Below are positions 48,700 through 61,380 of a stretch of DNA of 64,000 nucleotides, one piece after another. Both the position numbers and the translations under genes were made by a program. Each line of letters begins with the position of its first letter. The stretch's first letter is position 1. Source of the DNA: Toxonevra muliebris (taxonomy: Eukaryota > Arthropoda > Insecta > Diptera > Pallopteridae); NCBI GenBank assembly GCA_963691655.1, contig OY829326.1, positions 42,993,989 to 43,057,988 on the forward strand, read 5' to 3'. The notes under the pieces were generated by a model. The model did no database searches. It saw only the letters and a list, made by a program, of their open reading frames with translations, and was not told the DNA's origin.

Positions 48700-50185
48700 T
48701 TTGTTGGAACTGCACAAGAAGTATTCAAGAATACAGCACTCAGGCAAGTTTCTACGTCATTGTACTATATCCTGTGTTCCTTTTTGCTATTCTTTAAATC
48801 TACCAGATTTATTAATAAATCTTAGCAGATCCTGCTGTGTTAAAGAGCTCAGGTGTTCGTCTCCCAATACTCCAATGTCAAATATGCTTACTCTGATCTG
48901 GCAGAAAGCGGGGCAGACACTAAGAAAGTGGTCCGCCGTCTTTTCACATTCTTCCTCCAAACCACAGGAAGCACAGAAGGCACTAGCTCCCAGGCCAATC
49001 ATATGCAAATGTTTGGCCCAAGAGAAATGACCTGTATATAATCCCACCAGCTGGTCTTGTTGGCTGTAGGCGACAAAGAGAGTACAGGTTCTGGTCCCAG
49101 GAAACCAGTTTCCGAACTCTTTCTGGCCAGAAGGTCAGCAGATTCATTTCCTGAAATTCCTGAGTGTCCAGGAACCCACAGCAGGCTATTATGTTTTCCA
49201 ACACAATCAAGCCTGAATTTACAATGCATAACCAGTTTAGACGTGGTTAGAGGATTTAAGCGCAGCCTGACTGTCACTAAATACACAGATACTCCTTTCT
49301 CTCCAACCATTATCAATAACATAGTCCATTGCCTTGATGATTGCAAAAATTTCTGCTTGAAAAACAGAAGCATATAACCCAAGAGAGAAGTGAAGGTTTA
49401 GCAAAAATGTCAAGGGGTGGTAAGTTGAGCAATCCATTCAAGGATGGGCCAGGTGTTATAGAAAAAGCTCCCGTACAATAAATGACCACAGTCCTTTGAA
49501 GCCTGGCAAGAACTTTCCTAACGCTGTCAACATTAAGTCTGCTCCACCAGACTATGGATGCATAGGTGATGATGGGTCGAATCATAGCCTTATAAAGCCA
49601 TAAGACTTTATAAGGTGATAAGCCCCATGTTTGGCCAAAAATAGCCTTACATTGCCCGTTTGAGCAGCATCAAGAGTCAATCATATATCATATATATATA
49701 TATCATATATCAGTTTGGGCCTTCCTATAAACATACCCAACCGGTTGGCTCGTGATTAAGCAGGCAACGTCATCGGCATAGTCATGTGTGTAGATACCCG
49801 GCTCAATTAGGGAAACAAGCAGAGAATCAACCAGCAGACAGAACAGCAGTGGAGAGAGTACGCCCCCTTGGGGATATCCTCTATCCACGCCACAAGTCAT
49901 AGATTGACCACAATCAGCTTGAACCATCATAAGTCTGTGTGACAGCATTGAGCGAATCCAGTTAAAAAGAACCGGATCCACTCCTTGCTGACCTGCTGCA
50001 TTGCACATGCCGTCAAAAGTCGCGTTGTCAAATACTCCCTCAATATCAACAAAAATACCAATAGTGTATTCTTTCTTGTTGAGAGCCCGCTCAATCCGAC
50101 CTACCAGATTTTGCAGGGTCGTCTCACAAGATTTTCCACATTGGTAAGCATGCTGTAATGAAGAGAGAGGGTGTAACAATAACAA
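48700..50185 (-). pseudogene. Broken LOA-like LINE (reverse transcriptase, RNase H, Cys knuckle)
   Basis: On the minus strand, in order: AYQCGKSCETTLQNLV and FVDIEGVFDNATFDG, then GYPQGGVLSPLLF and YADDVACL of the reverse transcriptase (49703-50185). An RT thumb piece follows (IRPIITYASIVWW, ~49550), then RNase H blocks (VFQAEIFAI, VFSDSQAALKS, WVPGHSGISGNESADLLA) and a knuckle (CASCGLEEECEKTADHF). Frameshifts split it into at least five frames, and a TA microsatellite at about 49682-49705 interrupts it. The motifs GGVLSP and YADD resemble the LINE at 2232-5689, but the sequences differ strongly. It lies within Snmp2 intron 1, antisense to the gene. Confidence 0.85.
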
Positions 50186-51148
50186 TAATAAAAAAAAATG
50201 TGATCAAAAACCAAATTTATATCAGCTTAGCGTGAAGATGGTACAAGCGGATCTCTACGGTCGCTGATTTAAATTTTTATTCTAATTATTCAATATTCAC
50301 AACAGTCAGTCCAATATGATATTAATATCTTGGAAAATTTATAGAGTTCCAAAACGCCGTTTTGAAAATTTTTGGATCTAGTAAAAGAACGAAAGAGTAC
50401 AAAACTCTGAAATACTTATGAGTAATTGAAGCAATCTTCGAAAAAACCTTGTTCGGAGTTTTGAGGTAACAAACCATCATTCAATTGACGTTATGAGGGG
50501 AATATACATATAGTAAGAAACTTACACAAATTAAGAACTGGAAAATTATTAAAAATAAATAAATCAATACTTTTGATAAAGTTAGAGCTAACGAAAATTG
50601 ACTGAAATGAAATATGTTACACATCTCACTTGAATATTTTACGAAACTCTAAGGAGCTAACTTAAATATTTTTGTTTTATCCCACTGTAGAATATTATAA
50701 AGTGGGATTACTAATTTTTTGTATTTGCTTTTTTCGTTTGCATTAAGTTGCTACGAGGATCAATTTACTATACATAAAACTTTATCTACGACTACTTCTA
50801 CTTATACACTTTTAGATGCTGTTATTACTAAATGCAAATTTAATTGTTGGTTTTTGGAGATTTTTCTGCTATTCTAGCTCAGAGTAAATAACGTCGAAGA
50901 CAATAATATTGTCTGTTTCATATAATTACGTTTTATCGTGTGAGATAAACGGAATGTCAAAAAATTTTATACAATTACTTATACATAGTTGCATCACGTA
51001 AAAGAAGACTAACTGAAAAATCTTTGATTTCTAATTATGGAAAATTATTGCATTGATATATATTCATTAACAAATTCGCCTGTGATTTCATTAAATTTCA
51101 AATAATAAAAAATTTTTACTCCTCTTTTTCTATCCCTTTCACACACAG

Positions 51149-51306
51149 AGCGTTGTCATCGCCGATGGTTCAGAACAATATCAACGTTTTGTACAATTAC
51201 CACAACCGCTTACATTTAAAGTATACATTTTTAATGTGACGAATTCACAGAAAATTCAACAAGGTGCCATACCGATAGTCGAAGAGATTGGACCTTATGT
51301 CTACAG
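51149..51306 (+). CDS. Snmp2: Snmp2 coding exon 2
   Basis: It follows a TTTCACACACAG acceptor in phase 0 and ends at TACAG before GTGAGT, in phase 2. It encodes IADGSEQYQRFVQLPQPL, then FKVYIFNVTN and PIVEEIGPYVYR. The N-terminal ectodomain pattern of CD36-family proteins (a VYIFNVTN block followed by G.GPYVY) is clear. The NVT tripeptide is a predicted N-glycosylation site. Confidence 0.92.
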
Positions 51307-51392
51307 GTGAGTATCTACATCGATTTGGCAATTTCATTACAAATTTATAACAATTAATATTTTAATTTAATTATTTGGCAAACAAAAAAAAG

Positions 51393-51540
51393 ACAATATC
51401 GTCGAAAGAAGGTGAAACATTTCTCACGAGATGGCTCCAAAATTTCTTACGTACAGGATCAACGATTCGAATTTGATGAAGAAGCCTCAGCGCCCTATAC
51501 ACAATCGGATCGTATTGTAGTACTCAATATGCATATGAAT
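51393..51540 (+). CDS. Snmp2: Snmp2 coding exon 3
   Basis: It joins exon 2 in frame (AG plus A gives Arg), continues QYRRKKVKHFSRDGSKIS and then FEFDEEASAPYTQSDRIVV, and ends LNMHMN before GTAAGT. FDEEAS followed by an acidic or polar loop and VVLNM is the expected CD36-family order. The acceptor is odd: the bases before AG are nearly all A (CAAACAAAAAAAAG), not pyrimidines. The length (148 nt) restores phase 0. Confidence 0.9.
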
Positions 51541-51629
51541 GTAAGTAAGAAATAATAGAAAATGTTGTTATATACAATCACATGGTGCATTCCTCAAAAA
51601 CCAACTATCACACTTCTAACTGATTTCAG

Positions 51630-51767
51630 GCATTTTTACAAGTATTCGAAAGAGAAATAACTGATATCTTTCAGGGTTTTGCAAATAGATTAAATCACAG
51701 GCTGAATCGTACGCCAGGCGTTCGTATATTGAAGCGTCTGATGGAACGAATACGTGGGAAACGTAAA
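51630..51767 (+). CDS. Snmp2: Snmp2 coding exon 4
   Basis: The acceptor CTGATTTCAG leads in phase 0 to 46 codons: AFLQVFEREITDIFQGFANR, then NRTPGVRILKRLMERIRGKRK, ending before GTAATT. The residues continue the ectodomain apex region. The basic run KRLMERIRGKRK is, in my recollection, shared with Drosophila Snmp2. The next coding exon is 3.6 kb downstream. Confidence 0.88.
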
Positions 51768-54700
51768 GTAATTTTATCAAATACAGATCTTTTTTCAATC
51801 TCAAATATTGGCTTAACAAAAACATAAATATTATTAAAATACTACCATCATATGTACATACTACATACGTGATATGTATTAATATTAACCAAAAAAAGGA
51901 AAAAAAAAAAGAAAGTTCAATTCACTTTCAGTGCTCCAAAGTAAATTTCGTGCTGCTACATTGACTAATTTCGCAATATACATATCTATCCATCATATCT
52001 ACTAATAATATTTAATACCAAAAGTAATATGTAAAAATAGTACCTATAGTGATATGTAGTAGATAATGGGAATGGTAATATCAAATGGTACCGCATTGAT
52101 TAAAAAACAAATATTATGTACCTGCAGTCATACATAAATATGTGATATTTTGTAAATATTGTGGGTACCTATGGGTATAATTATTATGTTTATTGTTGGA
52201 GAAAAAAGCTTGTAGGTTAATAACATTATTATTACATAACATACATACATAAATTCAATATGATCCAATTGAAGTTTAGTTTAATTGCTGCTTCCATACA
52301 AAAAATAGCTTGAGATGGTGTCTGGTGTCTTTGTTTCTTTATTGGTTGAGCGTTTTTTTTTTTTCTTTCTTTCTTTTATTTTAGTTTCCAGTAAGTGAAC
52401 TCATGTTATTTTGTAAACATTTCGAAAGAAAAGAATTTTGCAATTATATTTCATAAATACAATGTAAATAAAAATCATAGCTTACGAAATGCTTACGCAA
52501 TGAAGTTGAGTCCCATTAACAAATGTACAATGTTAACCATTTATAAATTTTCTCATGTACAAAACGTTTTTCAATTGCATTCTAAATGATTTGTGATTCA
52601 AATTTCTGTCAAATTTAAGCTACATTAGCAACTGAGCATCCTCAATAAAAGTTTTGGCATTTCATTTGAAAATTTAATTTACATGAATTTTTATTTCATT
52701 CTTTTTTTACCCGATTTTCTTCAAAAATATGGAAACGAGTCATATAGTTACGCTGCTGCAATTTTTAATCTGAATAAATATTTATTGGTGAACACTTTTT
52801 CTAATGAATCGACATTAATATTGTTTAAGTTTTTTAAGGTGTCAATCATTTTTCTAAAATTCTTCATAATGAAGAGCTATAAAGACAAAGTTATAACGAA
52901 AAATTATGTGTATCTGTTCAAAGATTACCTATTGATAATAAAATCAGGTTATTTCATATTTATTGACCGAAATACAGAATTTTGTGATATGAAGATCATC
53001 AACCTTTGAGGAAGAAATAAAACTCCAATTACTGATATAAAATATAGCCCCAAAATGGCGAAAACATCCCAAAAATAAATGAAAAACGCCTGAAAATTGG
53101 TATTATGTAAAGAAAAGTAAATACTGGCCAGAATCCAACATTTTTTGGATAGATATTCCACATTGCAGAAGGAGCCATACCAAATATATTATCTTCTATA
53201 TAAATTGGAAACAATGAGCTTATGTAAAATAATTTGAATCATACTTAAACTATACTCAAATTTGGAGTTTTTTGACTTTGAATCAATCATAGTAAAGATA
53301 TATATCGCCACCTTAATTTGATAATGCCAGAACATACAAATTTTCTATATCGGATTTTTGATGGATTATGATAAAGCATGGCCACTTTCATCTGTACTGA
53401 AATTTATGGAGACATGCACCGAAAAGTTACTATCTATTCTTTTAGTTTAAACTACAAATTCTGAAAACGGTACCTACTTCAATTATCGGAATGTTTTTGC
53501 GCCTTCTGTAAAATTTTATAAATCTGTGAATAGTGCGGACACACGAGAGTGCATTTTGTGGAAATTCTGCATTGCAAATTTAGATGGACACACGACAAAA
53601 AAGTAATTTCAAATTCGTTTTTTGACAGATTATAAGTTTGGAGAAGAATTTTTGTGTGTGTTTTGTATAAATAAAAATAAATAAAAATATTGCCTTTTAA
53701 TTGGATTTGGACACTAAGAATTTATACAACAATTATGGATAATTGGAGGAATGGCAATGAGTTACTCTTCGACTCCATTAGTTTATTTTGTCCCTTAATA
53801 AATGTTACAAGATCAGCTGTTATGAAAACAAAATCTAAAATATCTAAAAAAAAAATGTAATAGATCTTAAATTTTTCCTGTTTTTTACAACCTTGTGCTT
53901 GAGGGTTGCTTGTAGCTTTCTTCATTTCAGACGCATTTCAACGAAATGAGTCTGAAATGTAGAATTTCATTTGACACTTTTCAGAAGCATTTCAGCGAAA
54001 TGTTAAATTTGCCTGAAATGCACTCTCGTGTGTCCGCACTATTAGGGCTTCAGCAAATTAAGTTAGCGAAATGTTTATTTTGGTACCAATTCATCGTATT
54101 TTCGGGCTTTTTCTGATTTTTAATTTTTATATATTTCTTAATGAAATGTGAGCAGACTATAAAAATGAAAAACGACCCCAAATTATGAAATATCACCCCA
54201 ATTTATGACAAAATTTGTTTCTGCTTCTTCCATACAAATTTTTTGAGTTCTTTTTTTATTTTTGTTTGGAATTATTTTTCATTGGGGCCAAATTTCATAT
54301 TGTTTAACCCACTGAGACTCGAAATCAAAATATAAAATTCATTATTATAGATTCATTAAATGGCCCCATTAATTCAACACATTCAAACGGCAAAAGAAAG
54401 TAAAACAATTTTCATAAAACGAACCGTGTCACGGTTTGAGATTACCGATAGATGCCGTCATATAGAAATAATTCTACTTCTTTTTTTTTGCTAGCTTTCC
54501 GTTTTATAGCTTTGATATTTCTGTATGTTTAGTATTTTACCACAATCTCCAGTTAAACCTCAAATTGACGTGGAATCACCCAAAATTTTAATAGCTTTTG
54601 ATTTTATTTTTCTTTGGATTAATGCCAAATTACTTGTTAATTTTTAGTTGAACTTCCAATAAATATTATTTCTTTTGATTTAAGCATATTATATTTTGAT

Positions 54701-55400
54701 GATCTTTCAAAATTTAGATTTATGTCAAATTATTTTAAATATAAATATGTATGCAATTTCTAGAACCCTTCAAATGGTTATATAACATGTTCGATAGCTT
54801 AATAAAACGTGTAAAAGTAAGTTACTTTTGTAAAATTTAAAAGTAAATAAGTTAATTTTCAAGTTCATTTTAGCCTGATGAAAACTAATTGGTTAATTGA
54901 CATAACCTCACATACGAGTACTTGAATGCTGCCGCATATACATACATACATTCATAGTAGTTACTTGTACACATATACATATGAAATGCTTAGAGAAATT
55001 AATCGTATATCATATTTCATAATCATAGCAATTTTTAAATCATTTTTTACATTCTCGACATGACGAGGACTTGTCAAATCTGTCAAATAATCAAAATCGT
55101 TGAAAAGCTTCTTTTTATTTTAATTAGAAAACATTTTATGCTAAGCTTATATACTATGAACTAAAAGTAGAAAAATTTAACATGCATGCTTAAATTGGCG
55201 TTAGAGAGTTTAACTAAAATAAAAAATCGAATTTATGCATATAATTTTAATTAGCGTGAAAAAATCGCATTAATCCTAATTAATTACGCTTGCGTAAATT
55301 TGCAATACGCCTCCACCTTTGGCTTCGCGCTTAACATCAATGTGTGACTAATCTTCAATTAATTCAAATTTGCATCTCGTACCTCTCCCGAAATTTTCAG
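51768..55400 (+). other. Snmp2 intron 4
   Basis: It runs from GTAATT to an AAATTTTCAG acceptor. It contains the small inverted-repeat element at 53533-54039 and AT-rich filler. No other coding segment was seen. Confidence 0.7.
53533..54039. mobile_element. Inverted-repeat MITE (507 bp) with TA flanks
   Basis: The left end is GTGCGGACACACGAGAGTGC and the right end its exact reverse complement; the match extends to GTGCATTT. TA flanks both ends (53531-53532 and 54040-54041). No transposase frame lies inside. A TA duplication suggests a Tc1/mariner-type source, although TA alone is weak evidence. Confidence 0.75.
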
Positions 55401-55661
55401 TCTGTGCTGCAAATAGCCGAAAATGATCCGGGTCTATCGTTGTTGCTTGTTCACTTGAATGCCAACTTGAAAGCAGTCTTCAATGATCCCAAATCGATGT
55501 TTTTGACCACCAGCGTACGGGAGTATCTCTTCGAAGGTGTAAAGTTCTGCATAAATCCACAAGGAATAGCAAAAGCAATTTGTAATCAAATTAAAGAAGG
55601 AGCCTCAAAAACGATACGCGAAATGAGCGATGGCAGTTTGGCATTTTCATTTTTCAATCAT
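55401..55661 (+). CDS. Snmp2: Snmp2 coding exon 5
   Basis: There are 87 codons, phase 0 at both ends (AAATTTTCAG acceptor, CAT before GTAAGT). It encodes SVLQIAENDPGLSLLLVHLN, the VREYLFEGVKFCINPQGIAKA block, QIKEGASKTIREMSDG and AFSFFNH. The EYLFEG.KF pattern is typical of CD36-family ectodomains. Together with exon 6 this is the part that identifies the gene as Snmp2 by recollection. Confidence 0.93.
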
Positions 55662-55730
55662 GTAAGTACTCGTACACGTATCATCAATAACCACTCCGTT
55701 TTTCAATCGCTATCTACTTTTCCCCACTAG

Positions 55731-56160
55731 AAAAATGGTTCCGGCTCAGAAGTATACGAAGTCCATACAGGCAAGGGTGATGCACGCCGGGCGCTCGAAA
55801 TACAAAAACTTGATGATTCACATAATTTGCAAGTGTGGCTAAACAACAGTGAAGGTGAACCGTCCATGTGCAATCAAATTAATGGTACCGATGCTTCATC
55901 ATATCCACCATTTCGTAAACGTGGTGATTCGATGTATATCTTCAGTGCAGACATATGCCGTTCGGTGCAGTTATTCTATCAGAATGACATACAATACAAT
56001 GGTATTCCTGGTTTTCGTTATTCAATTGGTGAGAATTTCGTCAATGACATCGGTCCGGAACATGATAACGAATGTTTTTGCGTTGATAAGCTCTCGAATG
56101 TTATAAAGCGGAAGAACGGTTGTCTGTATGCGGGTGCCTTGGATTTGACAACATGTTTGG
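55731..56160 (+). CDS. Snmp2: Snmp2 coding exon 6 (incomplete gene beyond)
   Basis: After TTTTCCCCACTAG the exon reads KNGSGSEVYEVHTGKGDARR, then NLQVWLNNSEGEPSMCNQIN, ADICRSVQLFYQNDIQYNGI, FRYSIGENFVN and CFCVDKLSN, with C.FC / C.YA / C-L cysteines that form the ectodomain disulphides in this family. It ends in phase 1 before GTGAGT. The running total is ~421 residues. The remaining ~130 residues, including the second membrane helix and short cytoplasmic C-terminus, must lie past 64000, after an intron of at least 7.8 kb. SNMPs are receptors or lipid carriers in insect chemosensory support cells; SNMP2 is the support-cell type in moths and flies. Confidence 0.93.
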
Positions 56161-57129
56161 GTGAGTAATGAAATTGATTTTTTTTGCATATGTGTATTAT
56201 ATATTAGATAGGTGTAAAAATAGCTAAGTTTAATCGGGAAATGTTTTAGGCCTTAAATTAATTACTTTAAGTGAAAATGTTGAAAAGTTGCTGTGGTTGA
56301 TGTCATGGAACATTTTTATTTTTTTTTTTATTTTATTTGTTTACGTTAATATTTAAGTGGCATTTCTTGATACGCATAAGATTAGTCAACTTGTCATAGC
56401 AAATAAATACAATTTTACATAAAAATGTCGTTATTTTAGAGTCGTAATTCTAATGACAATAATTTAGATGAGATGACAACGTAAAAAAACCCTCAAAATA
56501 TAAAGATATCTTTGACAACTTAAGCGCCAGAAATGGAGCAATTAATATTCAATTAATTAATATTAATAGAATATTGATTAGATTTTACACAGCGCGAAAA
56601 AATTTGATACTTTAAGATTGGACACAAATTGAATGACCCTTATTGTGAATGAATCTTGTTCAATACTGCGATCTTATGTGATTTATATTTTTACATTTAC
56701 TTAATTCTTAGTTTCAGCAAGTCAAGGTCGTTGGTATCATCAATATTCATAATAAATCTTGAGTAATCTAGAAAATTAATTTTATTCCGATCGGCATCAG
56801 AATGCATGGTATACCCCTACGTTGCTCCAATTTAAGTCGGGACATCGGTTAGTGGAAAGAGAGTAAATAAATTCGTTGAAGATTATATCCAACTAATCTT
56901 TTTTTTTTTCTTAACTCCAATTTGCTTGCTTTAAAGCTGTCTTTTAACCAAGCCATCTTTTAGTTTGGTTCAATTTACATATTTTAAAGTGAAAAACATT
57001 GTTTATATTATATATATTCATTAAAGGTATTACATATATCTACATATTATATTCTTAGTATGTATTGTTTCATATATGAATTTTTATTTAAAGCAATTAA
57101 TAAGTATAATTTAATTCAATTTTGTAAGG

Positions 57130-58080
57130 AAATAAACTTGAACGGTGCAGTTCGCTTGAGTCTATATGATGTAGTTTGGAAATCCAGGAGTTTCCTTTCG
57201 AATGTATTGGGAGGCAAAGTGAGACGAAGTTGGTATTTCGTAGTATTTCTTCTCGTATGGTCGGAATTTAAAAGTCGTGGCGTAGAGTTTCATTCGTAAC
57301 ATACTATGGAGCATTTACTATCTGGCGCAATACTAGAGGTTTTGACTAGAGGTTTTGAATTATGTTTATGTTTGTTTTGGATGCTGATCCCCATAGTTGA
57401 ATACCATACGTCCAAATGAGTTTCAATATGACTTTGTAGATTCAGTTCTTTCCCACAGGCAGTTGAAAGTTACAGCTAATGAGCCAGTATAACGACGTTA
57501 CTTTTAAGCTAAGTTGCTTTCTTTTGGTGAAGCTGTGATTCTGCCAATTCATGCATCAGTCCGTATTCTTCATTTCTTCAAAAATAAGTCTATTTCGTTA
57601 AGATTAGTTTGTAACACTTCCGATGCAATGTTGCAGTTATCGTGGGTAGATAATATATTGGTGTCATCAGCAAAGGTCGCTGTTGTGGCTGAGTTAGAAG
57701 TTGAAGGATCCGCTGTAAAGAGGGTATATAGAATAAGACCCAGAATACTGCCCTCCGGTACTCCAGAGTCAATTGGAAACAGCTCTGTCAATTCTTCATT
57801 GAATTTTTCATAAAGTACCTGTTTTCCAAATATAACCATAGTATTTCGTAAATATTGTAAAGTAGCATTTTTTTCAATTTGAATAACAGACCTGGGAGCA
57901 AACCCTTATCAAAAGCGGTTTTCCAATATTTCGAGTACTATTTACGAAAACCGAACTGATAGTCAGGTATCAGTTGTTTTTCTTTTATGATGGGTATTAC
58001 TCTTTTCAGAAACAATTATTCAAACACTTTTGAAGCAATGGGTAGCAGACTAATTGACCGGATATGAGTTTACGTGTTCA
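57130..58080 (-). pseudogene. Jockey-clade LINE relic (reverse transcriptase)
   Basis: On the minus strand, in order: KGLLPGLLFKLKKML-like and YLENRYF (about 57830-57960, frameshifted), SGVPEGSILGLILYTLF and ATFADDTNILSTHDN (57570-57839; normally GVPQGSVLGPLLY and FADDT), NEIDLFLKK, then WTYGIQLWGSASKTNIN-like (near 57400) and VTNETLRHDF (near 57300). Motifs and order are those of the Jockey clade, which lacks RNase H. Several frameshifts and stops make it a dead copy. Confidence 0.8.
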
Positions 58081-58738
58081 AACTAAACATGAATCTTTGT
58101 AGTCATCGTGAAAATTCCCATTGTGTAGATATACTTGTCGTTAAATGTGGTCAGACCTTTTCACAGGGCACATACATAGTTACTTTTCTATCTAATTTAA
58201 CTGAATCTATGCGATATACGGCAGATTTCATGACTTTTTGTATTTTACTTAGTCCAAAACACTGAAAATTATTTTACACTTAAATTGGAAGGAAGTTCCT
58301 GATTTTCTCAAATTTTAAAACCATTGCGCAGAGATCTATTGATTTTAAAAATGAATTTCAAAACTAGAAATCAAAAAGAACTGGGTCTATCTGGTTTATT
58401 CTAACTTTCCTTGATAAAGACATCGAAATTAATAGTAAAGTTTTAACGATATTTGTATATAATTATAAGATTATAATTTAAAGCAAAGTTTATTTGAGTT
58501 CTCGCAAATCTAATATAATCTGTTTTCTTTTCAAAAGAGTTGTGTAGCTCCTGAAATAGTTAGTTCAAAGATCCGAACCCCAAATGTGAACTAGGTGTAC
58601 TACATATTTTGTTTTTTTGGGAACTAAATATTTTTTTCAGTGGAGTCACTCAATGAATTCCTAGGTTTGCTTGTATTACACATTTGAGATATTGTATATA
58701 TTATTTTTCTATTGTTTTAACAAAAAGTGCAAAAATAA

Positions 58739-59384
58739 CACGGTACGACAGTAAAAAATACCTGGGAAGTGATACAATTTTTTTTGTAAGTCTTGTCGAG
58801 TAAAATAAGAGTCTGTATTTGAAATTTACCACTCAACGAGAAACTGATGGTGCTGAATTAAAAAAAAAATAACGGTTAATCACACATTTTTGAGTTGAAC
58901 GGCCAAAAATTATATTTTTGTAAAAATTTTGTTTTCATAAAAAGTTTAATAACTCAGTCAATTACTTACCAAACTTGCGTTTTACTCATTAATTACTCAC
59001 GTGTTGTTAGAATAAATCCATAAGTTGTATAGCTTCTTTATAAAATAGTGTGTAGAAACATCACCAAAGTTGAGAAAAGGCGAAAAAAGTGAAAACAAAA
59101 TTGTGTTTGCTAGACAAATACACACAGATTCCTCAAATCTCAAATATATATCTTTCGAAAGGTCTAAACCGGCAAGAAATTTGGAAATCTGTTAATAATC
59201 AACTAAGTGACAGGCTTATAAGCGCGCAAAGGTACGTAAAACCGGTTTTTTTAATGGTAAATCAAGATTTTGGGGGTGTTTGGAAAATTTTAAATACAGA
59301 CTCTTGTTTTACTCGACAAAACATACAAGAAAAATAGTATCACTTCCCAGGTATTTCTATTTCACTAAATTTTGTAACACTGTG
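58739..59384. mobile_element. Small inverted-repeat DNA element (~646 bp)
   Basis: AATACCTGGGAAGTGATAC and the following ~60 bp (CTTGTCGAGTAAAA, AGAGTCTGTATTT) at 58758-58830 recur in reverse complement at about 59285-59359. The outer ~20-30 bp pair less well; the right end reads CACAGTGTTACAAA outside-in and the left CACGGTACGAC. The open frame at 59089-59337 shows no family motif and lies partly within the right arm. It is a non-autonomous element of unknown superfamily. Confidence 0.7.
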
Positions 59385-61212
59385 TAATACAACTTTGTGG
59401 CAGACATTTTTAATTATTTCAGTTGTCAAATTATAATTTAATAACTAATAAGTTTTTAAGAGACTATGAATATTAAATTTAAGACTTAATTTTTCATGCC
59501 TTTAGTTTTATTTAAGTAATATTTGAAAGGGTAAATGAACGATTATAGTCAAGCCAATAATAGTGTATATAATAGAGACAGGCAAATAAGACGGCCACGA
59601 TTCCTCGTCAGTGATCTTAGTGATTACTAATATTGGAAATCGTAACCTAGATAAAAATTTTATTAATAAAAAAGTGGCAATTTTTTTCTATTATTTTGGT
59701 GAATGAATTCAAAAAAAAACTAGTTAACTATATACAATTGGGTTAAAAGATCGAGTCACTAAAGTTAACTAAAATTTCTGGCTCTACTTTTCAGTCTATC
59801 ACAGCCAAGAGAAAAAATTTGGTTTTCTGTGTACTTTTCTTAATACAGAAAGTAATTATTTTAGAATAATGCAACCGAGTTGTACATGAATATGTTGAAA
59901 GAATAACTAATTTTTACAAACAAAATCAAAATTTTTTAAATTAAGGAAATATATATAACAGGCGCATAATAACAGTAAAAAATTAACTATACTTTAATTT
60001 AACAATACCTTAATGCCGTAACAAATGACCGACATTAAATTACAGTTTAGTTAAAGTGCACTTTATTTTTAACCATTATTATACGCCATAGTATTTACGT
60101 ACATATTATTAGTTTACTTTTTACTGTGTAGTTAATAAAAAATAAAAACGAAATTTAAACAACAATAACAATAAACAATTCATTGAATAAATATTTGCAC
60201 AAATTTCCAACACAACCAATTAATAATTGGTTACGTTAATATAATTATTTGATTGCAGACACATTAATTAATTTTATATGTATAATGAAAAAAGAAGAGC
60301 TAATCGTAAAGGTGAAGAAACGAAAAAACATATATGTAGCACATATTCTTTGAAATTATTTCTCTAGGTATGGGCATTTTATGAATATTTTGCCTATATA
60401 TTTATGAAACAAATAGCAAATGCGAATTCCCACAGGTGTTTCCCGCATCTTAAATTTTTTTATGTTATTTTTCTTTCTTGGCTTAGTCAAAAATTAGTTT
60501 TTGTCGGTTTTATTAAAAAATACTTATATAAAAAATTTTGTTGCTCCAACTCTTCTTGTTAATTTTTTTTTTTTTTAGAATTTTGCTAATTTAAATTTTA
60601 TGTATATATTTTATACTTTTCCATGTATGAATTAACCGAAAACTTGTTTATTGACGCAACTTTCAAGTTTACATATTCAAATATTAAAAATAATATAAAC
60701 ATAATATACTAATTACCGGATCCAGACATTTTTCTGAAGGGGGGAGGTAATTTTGTGTTTTCATCCCTTTAAAATTTTATTTTGATTCATGACCAGCGAC
60801 CAAAGTAAATGAGATTTTTATCGGTAAAGGGGGTTTTATTTCCGAAACGCTGCCCCTTAAGATCCGCTAGTGTACAATATATATTTTTCTTTAAAAAAAA
60901 TTCTTAAATTTAATTTGCTAAAAATGAAGGAGATCGCCATAAAAAAAGCAAAAAAAGAAGAAGACTTTTAAGCCATCAAAATTGACATTGAACTATCGCG
61001 TAAAACACACGATGCTGCAAATTATAAATTTCTTACAAAATTAATATGGACAAGAAGCTACTCCTCCTACCAAATTTGCTGCTCGATCAGCATGTGTATA
61101 TTTTGAATTACATGCAATGAGTACATAAGTATGTATATCAAAGTATAGTAGGCAGTGATGTCATATTGGGGTTTTCATGTAATTAACCAAAAATTGTTCA
61201 AAACGATCTTTA

Positions 61213-61380
61213 GTGGCGGTTCACACGGGCGCAAGCATCAACGCCTGTCTGATAGAGAGAGTAGAAAAAATAGGTAATAAGGAAAAGGTAGAAGCTCGCC
61301 TGTCTTTTTCTGACTACCTATTTTTTCTACTTCTCCCTTTCGGACAGGCGTTCATGCTTGCGCCCGTGTGAAACAGCCAC
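61213..61380. mobile_element. Hairpin MITE (168 bp) with TTA target duplication
   Basis: The left ~65 bp start GTGGCGGTTCACACGGGCGC, and the right ~65 bp are their reverse complement with a few changes and a 1-bp indel, leaving a loop of ~40 bp. TTA lies directly on each side (61210-61212 and 61381-61383). A 3-bp TTA duplication is the PIF/Harbinger signature, so I infer a Harbinger-type MITE. Confidence 0.8.

Larger units (their letters stand above)
39173..51148 (+). other. Snmp2 intron 1 (~12 kb)
   Basis: It is bounded by GTTAGT at 39173 and by TTTCACACACAG before 51149. It contains two DNA transposon relics at its start, a 1.8-kb foldback element, a broken LINE on the opposite strand, a possible extra exon (47094-47177) and AT-rich filler. 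I see no other gene. The filler at 41171-44524, 46317-47093, 47178-48699 and 50190-51148 shows nothing beyond microsatellites and A/T runs. Confidence 0.7.
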
